Positions 1 to 5,511 of a stretch of 9,468 bases of DNA are shown here, one piece after another (positions within the stretch are counted from its first letter, which is position 1; each line of letters begins with the position of its first letter). Location: positions 1 to 9,468 of the forward strand of contig SKIY01000139.1 in NCBI GenBank assembly GCA_007116205.1. Direction: 5' to 3'. The stretch comes from Candidatus Izemoplasma sp. GTDB taxonomy: Bacteria > Bacillota_I > Bacilli_A > Izemoplasmatales > Izemoplasmataceae. Position numbers and translations under genes: made by a program. The notes under the pieces were generated by a model. It saw only the letters and a list, made by a program, of their open reading frames with translations, did no database searches and was not told the origin of the DNA.

Positions 1-321
1 CATCCAGAAAATCCATCGTTTAAAGCGCAAAAGACGGATGAAGCTATGGTTATATTCGAGAATGTGTCAGAGCTGTCTGTCCACACTTTAAATGATAAAG
101 GACGAAAAGAGACGCTTTTAGGAACTGATGTTCAAGCGGTTCGTGAAACGGCTAAAAATGCTGTGATCTTTGAAGCGACATATGATGCAGATCGCGATGC
201 AAATTTAATTGAGTTTATTATGTCGCACACTGCGCAAAAACAACTCGTAAAGTTCCGTTTTACACAGATTATTGCTGGGTGGAATGGATTTAAAGGGGAT
301 AGTTGGTTTGAAAAACAATAA
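1..321 (+). CDS. 3' part of an unrecognised protein
   Basis: The reading frame is already open at the first base of the window, so the gene starts upstream; 106 codons are visible, ending in TAA. An internal ATG at 46 has no ribosome binding site in front of it (the preceding bases are GACGGATGAAGCT), so it is probably a Met inside the protein rather than the start. The visible part is soluble, with no membrane segment or signal peptide, alternates beta-strand-like stretches (IFENVSELSVHTL, VIFEATY, LVKFRFTQI), and ends with an aromatic stretch, IIAGWNGFKGDSWFEKQ. I do not recognise the family. The gene lies upstream of efp on the same strand, but efp has its own promoter, so a functional link is not shown. 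Only the frame and stop are certain. Confidence 0.65.
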   Translation, partial: HPENPSFKAQKTDEAMVIFENVSELSVHTLNDKGRKETLLGTDVQAVRETAKNAVIFEATYDADRDANLIEFIMSHTAQKQLVKFRFTQIIAGWNGFKGDSWFEKQ

Positions 322-324
322 ATA

Positions 325-353
325 TTGAAAAAACTGACAAAAACCTATATAAT
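325..353 (+). promoter_or_regulatory. sigma-A-type promoter for the efp unit
   Basis: TTGAAA (325-330) and TATAAT (348-353) are separated by exactly 17 bases, close to the consensus for the housekeeping sigma factor. Transcription would begin about 7 bases past the -10, giving a leader of about 20 bases before the efp start. The -35 lies only three bases after the upstream stop codon, and no terminator is seen between the genes, so read-through from upstream may also contribute. Confidence 0.8.
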
Positions 354-379
354 GGTCTCATGACTTAAGGAGGATTTTT

Positions 380-937
380 ATGATTACAACAAACGATTTT
401 AAAACAGGCCAAACCATCCAACACGATGGGAACCTATATATCATCATTGAGTTTCTTCATGTAAAGCCAGGTAAAGGGAGTGCCTTCGTACGGAGTAAGC
501 TTCGAAACTTACGTAGTGGAGCGGTCACTGAGAAGACTTGGCGTGCGGGTGAGAAAGTCCAAACAGCGATGATTGAAAAACAAAAAATGCAGTATTTATA
601 CGCAGCTGGAGATATGCATGTCTTTATGGATAACGACACGTATGAGCAAACCGAAATACCGGCTGATCAATTAAAACAACAATTGAATTTTTTAAAAGAA
701 AACATGGAAGTCAATGTGATTTCATTTGAAAATGAAATTCTCGGAGTTGATTTACCAGAAAAAGTAGCCTTACGGGTGACAGATACACCACCGGGCGTTA
801 AAGGGAACACCGTGACAAACGCAACAAAAGATGCAACCGTTGAGACAGGATATCAATTACAAGTACCGTTGTTTATTGAAATTGACGATGAAATTATTAT
901 TAATACCCAAACGGGTAAATACAGTACCAAAGCATAA
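380..937 (+). CDS. efp: elongation factor P
   Basis: Cytoplasmic translation factor that binds the ribosome between the P and E sites and relieves stalling at consecutive prolines. The 185 residues match the usual family length. The N-terminal KOW-like domain (about 1-62) carries the conserved loop VKPGKGSAFVR with Lys32 at the tip, the residue that reaches the peptidyl-transferase centre and is modified in other bacteria (5-aminopentanol in Bacillus, beta-lysine in E. coli). Two OB-fold domains follow, the last ending in the typical pattern FIEIDDEIIINTQTGKYSTKA. The ATG start is supported by AAGGAGG at 367-373, six bases upstream. It is the first gene behind the promoter at 325-353 and is followed after 14 bases by the CNNM-type gene. 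No EF-P modification enzyme is visible in the window. Identification is very secure. Confidence 0.97.
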   Translation: MITTNDFKTGQTIQHDGNLYIIIEFLHVKPGKGSAFVRSKLRNLRSGAVTEKTWRAGEKVQTAMIEKQKMQYLYAAGDMHVFMDNDTYEQTEIPADQLKQQLNFLKENMEVNVISFENEILGVDLPEKVALRVTDTPPGVKGNTVTNATKDATVETGYQLQVPLFIEIDDEIIINTQTGKYSTKA

Positions 938-951
938 GGGAGTGAAGTTTT

Positions 952-2316
952 TTGGAAGATTCCGCCAGGCTTTTTCTACTAATAGGAAACATCCCCATTA
1001 GCAGTATTTTTTTATTACTGGGGTTATTAATTGTGTCAAGCTTCTTTTCGATGAGTGAAACGGTTTTTTCGAGCTTGAATGTTATTCGTGTTCGAACGTT
1101 TATTGAAGAACAACGAAAAGGTGCTAAAAAAGCATATTGGATTCATGAAAACTTCGACTTGACACTTTCAACGATATTGGTTGGAAATAATTTAGCGAAT
1201 GTTGCGCTCGCCACAGTAAGTGTCGGCGTTTTTTCCACGTTATTTGTGGGTCAGGAAACGTTGGTTATGATTTTAAATACATTTGTGATGACAACGATTA
1301 TTTTAATTTTTGGAGAGATTATTCCCAAAAGTTTTGCGAAGATGCACTCCGATACGATTGCGTTAAAAATCAGTGGGTTGATGTTTCTTTTAATTAAAGT
1401 TATGCGCCCCGTTACAGTGGTTTTTATTATGATAAAATCATGGTTTGTACGCCCTGATAACCGCGTCACAATCAGTGTGACTGAAGATGAGCTTGAAACC
1501 ATCATTGATACGATGGAAGAAGAAGGATCTATCGATGAAGATGAAGCTGAGATGTTACAAAGTGTGCTGGATTTAAGTCAGCGTAAAGTTTATGAGATTA
1601 TGACACCACGGGTTGATATGGTAGCGATTAATGTAAATGCAACGCCAGACGCTATAAAAGAAGTCTTTTTCGAACATCAATTTTCACGTATACCGGTTTA
1701 TGAAGGATACCGAGATAATATTATCGGTGTTTTAACAGAACGGGATTTCTTTACGCACTTAATTCAACAAAAAGAAATTGATGTCCGGGCATTAATGAAA
1801 GCGCCTATTTTTGTTTCTAAATCGATGCGTGCTGATACTTTGATTGAAACACTACAACGAGAAAATACACATCTTGCGGTCGTTTCTGATGAGTTTGGTG
1901 GTACGAGTGGTATTGTGACGATGGAAGATGCTTTAGAAGAACTGGTCGGCGAGATTTATGACGAGCATGATGATGTCGATGAAGAACTGATTAAAAGCTA
2001 TAATGAAAACGAGTATAGCGTTAATGCAGATATTTATTTAGCAGATTTATTTGAAGAATTGAATTTAGGACAACCCCCACTTGAAGATAAAACGTTAGGT
2101 GGTTGGTTATTTGAGCAATTTGAAGATATTCCTGAAGTTGACATGAAACATGTTATTCGTCAGCGCATTATTAATTATGGTCATAATAATGAAAAAACGG
2201 ATGAAATTGAAGTGACCTTTGTGATACGAGAAATTAAAGAACGAAGAATTAAAAATGTCCACATTGAAGTGCGGACAATTTCTGAAACGATAGAAGAGGA
2301 TTTAGGTGATACTTAA
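952..2316 (+). CDS. CNNM/HlyC-CorC family membrane protein (DUF21-CBS-CorC)
   Basis: Multi-pass membrane protein of 454 residues with the full three-part layout of the family. The N-terminal CNNM (DUF21) membrane domain spans about 15-170, with hydrophobic helices near 17-35, 72-98, 102-120 and 138-162 and the family motifs SMSETVFSS (33-41), GNNLAN (78-83) and FGEIIPKS (120-127). A CBS pair follows (about 214-337; EIMTPRVDMV, FSRIPVYEG, and SDEFGGTSGIVTMEDALEELVGEI), then a CorC/HlyC C-terminal domain (about 350-430). Family members transport or sense Mg2+ or Na+; the old name hemolysin C is misleading. The start is TTG: AAGGGAGTG (936-944) lies seven bases before it, while the next ATG (1051) would delete the first membrane helix. 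It is co-transcribed with efp and overlaps the next gene by one base. Substrate is not known from sequence. Confidence 0.92.
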   Translation: MEDSARLFLLIGNIPISSIFLLLGLLIVSSFFSMSETVFSSLNVIRVRTFIEEQRKGAKKAYWIHENFDLTLSTILVGNNLANVALATVSVGVFSTLFVGQETLVMILNTFVMTTIILIFGEIIPKSFAKMHSDTIALKISGLMFLLIKVMRPVTVVFIMIKSWFVRPDNRVTISVTEDELETIIDTMEEEGSIDEDEAEMLQSVLDLSQRKVYEIMTPRVDMVAINVNATPDAIKEVFFEHQFSRIPVYEGYRDNIIGVLTERDFFTHLIQQKEIDVRALMKAPIFVSKSMRADTLIETLQRENTHLAVVSDEFGGTSGIVTMEDALEELVGEIYDEHDDVDEELIKSYNENEYSVNADIYLADLFEELNLGQPPLEDKTLGGWLFEQFEDIPEVDMKHVIRQRIINYGHNNEKTDEIEVTFVIREIKERRIKNVHIEVRTISETIEEDLGDT

Positions 2317-3035
2317 TGGAACGTTTACAGAAAGTCATCGCAAATAGTGGATTATGTTCAAGACGCGAGGCTGAAAATTTAATCGAAACTGGAAAAGTTA
2401 CTGTCAATGGTGAAGTGATTACGACAATGGGTGTTAAAGTATCAAAAAAAGATCATATTTTGGTAAACGGTCGCACACTACCAGAAAGCAATTTAGTGTA
2501 TTATGTGCTTTACAAACCTGAAGGGTGTGTGAGTACGGTAGAAGATGATAAAAACCGTAAGACAGTGTTAGACTTTGTGCCCGCTACTGAACGCGTGTTT
2601 CCAGTCGGACGGTTAGATTATGATACAAGTGGACTTTTACTTATAACGAACGATGGAACGTTCAGTAATTTGATGACACAACCGACAAGTCGAATTGAAA
2701 AAGAGTATTTGGTGAAGGTTGAGGGATTTTTACGTAAAGAAACCTCAGCTAAAATTGAACGGGGTATTAAAATCGATGATTATAAAACACGCCGCGCGAG
2801 AATTCGTCAAGTGGTCTATAATAAAAAAACAGAAACAACCTCGCTTTCGTTAATTATTACTGAAGGAAAGTATCATCAAGTTAAACGGATGTTCGAAGCA
2901 GTAAACCACCCAGTCATCAAGTTAAAAAGGCTACGCCTTGGTGTTGTAACGCTTGATGGGTTAGCAAAAGGGGAGTTTCGTTTATTGAAACCACACGAGA
3001 TCAAACAGTTAAGACACTTAGCAAAAAAATCATAA
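2316..3035 (+). CDS. rluB: RsuA/RluB-family 23S/16S rRNA pseudouridine synthase
   Basis: Cytoplasmic RNA-modifying enzyme that isomerises a uridine in rRNA to pseudouridine. An S4 RNA-binding domain covers about residues 1-60 (MERLQKVIANSGLCSRREAE, GKVTVNG). The catalytic domain has VGRLDYDTSGLLLITNDG (97-114), the signature of the RsuA/RluB/RluE/RluF group, with Asp101 as the expected nucleophile. The later segment EGKYHQVKRMFEAVNHPVIKLKR is also typical. The length of 239 residues fits RluB of Firmicutes, which modifies helix 90/93-region uridines of 23S rRNA; I use rluB rather than rsuA because of the Firmicutes setting, not because of a discriminating residue. Its ATG overlaps the TAA of the upstream gene (TAATG), with AGGTGA six bases upstream inside that gene, so translation is probably coupled. 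Confidence 0.92.
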   Translation: MERLQKVIANSGLCSRREAENLIETGKVTVNGEVITTMGVKVSKKDHILVNGRTLPESNLVYYVLYKPEGCVSTVEDDKNRKTVLDFVPATERVFPVGRLDYDTSGLLLITNDGTFSNLMTQPTSRIEKEYLVKVEGFLRKETSAKIERGIKIDDYKTRRARIRQVVYNKKTETTSLSLIITEGKYHQVKRMFEAVNHPVIKLKRLRLGVVTLDGLAKGEFRLLKPHEIKQLRHLAKKS

Positions 3036-3056
3036 TGTTAAGTTCTTGTTAAGAGA

Positions 3057-3086
3057 TTGTATTGGCAAACCGCAGTATGATAAAAT
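3057..3086 (+). promoter_or_regulatory. probable promoter for the small membrane protein
   Basis: TTGTAT (3057-3062) and TAAAAT (3081-3086) are 18 bases apart in the 80-base gap after rluB. A nearby TTGGCA (3062-3067) is a better -35 by sequence but is badly spaced from any -10. The leader would be about 22 bases and would include the ribosome binding site GAGGTG at 3105-3110. No terminator is seen after rluB, so read-through is also possible. Confidence 0.4.
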
Positions 3087-3115
3087 GAGTTGATAATAAA
3101 ACTCGAGGTGATTAA

Positions 3116-3619
3116 ATGAAAAAACTGAACCATTATCAAACAGATATATTATTTGTTGTCCTTGTTATTGTATTTCAACTTGCATTCACGTATTTTTATC
3201 CGTTTCGAAATCCTGAAACTGCGACAGATATTGCAGTCAATCAACGGTTTCTATTTCTTGAGTTTGAGTTTATCAACCAAAATACGACAACCCTTTATAT
3301 ACCGTTTTTAGCTATTATATATGCTGTGTTGTTGGTGTTTTTATTAATTCAGAAAAATCGTCGTTTTGCGCTGATTTATGGATTTGCTATTGCGCTCGTT
3401 GCTAAGGTATCGTATTTGACAGACCTGTATGCTTTATCCGGTCAAACGTATACGAATTTGCGTGTCAATGGGTTTTTATCACAACGGATTACAGACAATG
3501 ATACGGTATTAGCACAAAATATAACGGTGTATGTGTTGTTGGTACTATTATTTATTAAAGTCGCGATTTATGCACACGATGCGTATATGCGCAGACGAAT
3601 TAAAAAACATGAAGTGTAA
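3116..3619 (+). CDS. small four-helix integral membrane protein of unknown function
   Basis: Hydrophobic protein of 167 residues that I cannot assign to a family. Four membrane helices are predicted by eye at about 10-29, 60-79, 84-105 and 134-154. The positively charged N terminus (MKK) and C terminus (RRRIKKHE) suggest both ends are cytoplasmic, which agrees with an even helix count. An outside loop of about 30 residues (YFYPFRNPETATDIAVNQRF) links helices 1 and 2, and a polar loop (about 106-133) links helices 3 and 4. Start: ATG with GAGGTGAT close upstream (3105-3112). It is followed by a strong terminator, so it ends a transcription unit. Coding is supported by length, base usage like its neighbours, a ribosome binding site and the terminator just after it; function is open. 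Confidence 0.8.
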   Translation: MKKLNHYQTDILFVVLVIVFQLAFTYFYPFRNPETATDIAVNQRFLFLEFEFINQNTTTLYIPFLAIIYAVLLVFLLIQKNRRFALIYGFAIALVAKVSYLTDLYALSGQTYTNLRVNGFLSQRITDNDTVLAQNITVYVLLVLLFIKVAIYAHDAYMRRRIKKHEV

Positions 3620-3626
3620 TGTATAT

Positions 3627-3660
3627 AAAAGATGCGAATGAAAAATCATTCGCATCTTTT
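3627..3660. terminator. two-way intrinsic terminator
   Basis: A perfect 15-bp stem pairs 3627-3641 with 3646-3660 around an AAAA loop: GATGCGAATGA core with flanking A and T runs. Read on the plus strand it ends in seven T (3657-3663) and terminates the small membrane-protein gene, eight bases past its stop. Read on the minus strand the A run becomes a U run and terminates the lipoprotein gene, whose stop codon lies two bases from the stem. It serves two convergent genes. Confidence 0.93.
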
Positions 3661-3661
3661 T

Positions 3662-5407
3662 TTATGGATTTAATGAAGTTATTAGTTCAACGAGTTGCTC
3701 AGTATCTTTTAAACTTAGTAAATCAAGGTCGTAATCAACCCCAACGCCATACTCTAAACTCTCGCCGGTTATTGTACGTAATTGTAAGGTAGAGCTCATT
3801 GTAAAAAAGGCACCTGAAGGGACTGTTGCGATACGAACTGAAGAGGCGCCTCCACTTGTGGGTTGCCCGATAAGTGTGGCATCAAGATAAGTCTGCATTA
3901 AATAAGATAAATAACTTCCAGCACTATAAGTGATTGGTGATGTTAAAACATAAAACTGAAAATCATAATCAGAACTGTCAAAAGTAGACTGGTATTGAAT
4001 GGTTTGGATGCTTTTATCAGCGGCATCTCTTATAACTAAATCAAGTGGCTGATCGGTGAGTACAGAAAGTATTTCTAGTGTATGCAGCAACGAACCACCT
4101 GTATTGCAAGACAGATCAATAACAAGATGTTTAACAGCATCGGTATTTGCCGCATCAAGCGCTTCTATAAAGGCTTCAGGTGTTGAGGGTAAGATATTTG
4201 ATAAATCGATGCGTCCAATGTCATCTTCAAGATGAGTATACCGAACGCCATCAAAACATAAATCATTTTCTGTTGCACTTTCTAAAGCATCATTAAACGT
4301 TTTTGTGCGTTGTGAGCGCTCAAAATCAGTACTCGGTGGAACGGTTATTGATGACGACCAAGAGCCGTTGAATAAATAGCGGGTGTGCAAGTCATCTAAG
4401 CGTGCTAAATTCGCATAAATCATTCGATAATGATCGGGTGCAAATAGAAAGCGTGTTTTATAGTGACGTATAAATGTTTCAAAGTCTTCCCCATCACCAT
4501 ATTCATGGACGCCATGAAAGTAATTGAATAAGATTCGCATATGTTGTAAGGTTTGTTGCATAATTTCATCACTCACGCGGGTGGTAGACAATGCGCTGTT
4601 TCTAACGACAGGGTTAAGATTATTGGTTGGTTGTAGATAAATTTCTTTAACATTATAATAAAGAAAAACCCGATCTGAACCAAACAATATGTTGCTTAAA
4701 TCAAAGGGGATATAGGCAATATCCTCTTCAATGATTAGCGCATAATCGTAAGTTGATAAATTGATTGTGAATGGTTCATAGTCGGTGCGCTCCATAGATA
4801 AAAACTCAAAATTAACTGGCGTATAATGTGCATATAAATCATATTGACCAAACTGACGACTGCTAAAAGTAACTTCATGGGTCGTCGTATCTATTGTTAA
4901 GGTATGTACTGTATCATCAAAAATAGTAGAATCATAGGTAATGGCGTGGTCTATAGTAATAATGTCGTCTTCAACTAAGTAAGTAAAATCCCCATTAACA
5001 TATAGTTCTGAAAACAACTCTGTAATTGATTCTAAAGGAACATAAGGTATTTCTGAACTGGTTGGAAAATGCAGCGCTAATGTAGATGGAATGTTGTCTA
5101 AGTTTTGTTCAGAATGGACGGACTGATACAAGTTTTTACGAAGTGGCATCTCCGTTACTGTATCAAAGGCTGAATGTGGCTCATCACCGTTGTCGTTATC
5201 ATTACCGTTGTCGTTATCATCTTCACCATTGTCATCATCACCATTGCCGTTATCATCATCACCGTTGTCATCGCCTGGTATTTCATCATCGTTATCGTTG
5301 GTGTCATCATCAATAATACCGTTGTCATCTGGTTCATCATCGACGCTGCAGCCATAAAAAGACACGGTCATCATGGCTAATAATATGAGCAAGGTTACTT
5401 TTTTCAC
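3662..5407 (-). CDS. lipoprotein with S41-type (C-terminal processing/tricorn-like) protease domain
   Basis: Predicted surface lipoprotein of 581 residues. The start is GTG at 5407, not the in-frame ATG at 5437: AGGGGG (5415-5420) lies seven bases before the GTG, the ATG has no ribosome binding site and sits at the predicted transcription start. The product then begins VKKVTLLILLAMMTVSFYGC, a textbook lipoprotein signal with Cys20 as the lipidated residue. Residues 21-77 are an Asp/Asn/Gly/Glu linker. Residues about 110-330 form a beta-rich region I do not recognise. The C-terminal part (about 335-575) resembles S41 peptidases: LDDLHTRYL (337-345), VIDLSCNTGGS (429-439), TSPITYSAGS (489-498) with Ser495 at the nucleophile position, IGQPTSGGASS (513-523) and GVGVDYDL. 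The Lys of classical Ctp proteases (GKG.VQ) is absent, as in the IRBP/tricorn-like branch. Substrate is unknown; activity is inferred from motifs only. Confidence 0.83.
   Translation of the reverse strand: MKKVTLLILLAMMTVSFYGCSVDDEPDDNGIIDDDTNDNDDEIPGDDNGDDDNGNGDDDNGEDDNDNGNDNDNGDEPHSAFDTVTEMPLRKNLYQSVHSEQNLDNIPSTLALHFPTSSEIPYVPLESITELFSELYVNGDFTYLVEDDIITIDHAITYDSTIFDDTVHTLTIDTTTHEVTFSSRQFGQYDLYAHYTPVNFEFLSMERTDYEPFTINLSTYDYALIIEEDIAYIPFDLSNILFGSDRVFLYYNVKEIYLQPTNNLNPVVRNSALSTTRVSDEIMQQTLQHMRILFNYFHGVHEYGDGEDFETFIRHYKTRFLFAPDHYRMIYANLARLDDLHTRYLFNGSWSSSITVPPSTDFERSQRTKTFNDALESATENDLCFDGVRYTHLEDDIGRIDLSNILPSTPEAFIEALDAANTDAVKHLVIDLSCNTGGSLLHTLEILSVLTDQPLDLVIRDAADKSIQTIQYQSTFDSSDYDFQFYVLTSPITYSAGSYLSYLMQTYLDATLIGQPTSGGASSVRIATVPSGAFFTMSSTLQLRTITGESLEYGVGVDYDLDLLSLKDTEQLVELITSLNP
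5177..5344 (-). repeat. degenerate tandem repeat encoding the Asp/Asn/Gly linker
   Basis: This stretch of the lipoprotein gene is built almost only from GAT/GAC, AAT/AAC, GGT/GGC and GAA codons. The clearest units are two adjacent 18-base copies on the plus strand (5187-5204 and 5205-5222, sharing CCGTTGTCGTTATCAT at the start of each); further diverged units of similar type run to about 5275. The encoded peptide is a very acidic, flexible spacer just after the lipidated Cys, which would hold the protease domain away from the membrane. Such repeats can change length by slippage. Confidence 0.8.
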
Positions 5408-5444
5408 ACTATGTCCCCCTTCTTGTATCATAAACATTATTTTT

Positions 5445-5473
5445 ATTATATATTATTATTTGTATGAATTCAA
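5445..5473 (-). promoter_or_regulatory. promoter of the lipoprotein-protease gene
   Basis: On the minus strand TTGAAT (5468-5473) and a perfect TATAAT (5445-5450) are 17 bases apart. Transcription would start near 5438, giving a leader of about 30 bases to the GTG start at 5407 that includes the ribosome binding site at 5415-5420. An alternative pair, TTGTCA (5474-5479) with TAATAT (5450-5455), is weaker. Confidence 0.7.
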
Positions 5474-5477
5474 TGAC

Positions 5478-5506
5478 AAAAAAAGGCTACGCGATTGCGT
5501 AGCCTT
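5478..5506 (-). terminator. intrinsic terminator of hppA
   Basis: A perfect 10-bp GC-rich stem pairs 5483-5492 (AAGGCTACGC) with 5497-5506 (GCGTAGCCTT), with a four-base loop. On the minus strand it is followed by a run of T (complement of 5478-5484), and the stem begins five bases past the hppA stop codon. The T run ends about five bases before the -35 of the next gene, so terminator and downstream promoter are packed together. Confidence 0.92.
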
Positions 5507-5511
5507 ATATA

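Noticed and set aside
1251..1505. 84-codon minus-strand open frame inside the CNNM-type gene
   Set aside because: Antisense to a conserved membrane domain; no ribosome binding site or recognisable product.
5177..5344. CRISPR-like array
   Set aside because: The repeats are adjacent, degenerate, 18 bases long, without unique spacers, and are in frame within a protein gene.
5086..5380. Open plus-strand and minus-strand frames giving His/Cys/Tyr-rich, Met/Thr-rich or Val/Ile-rich peptides
   Set aside because: They are other-frame readings of the Asp/Asn/Gly codon repeat in the lipoprotein gene; their odd composition comes from the repeat and none has a suitable ribosome binding site.
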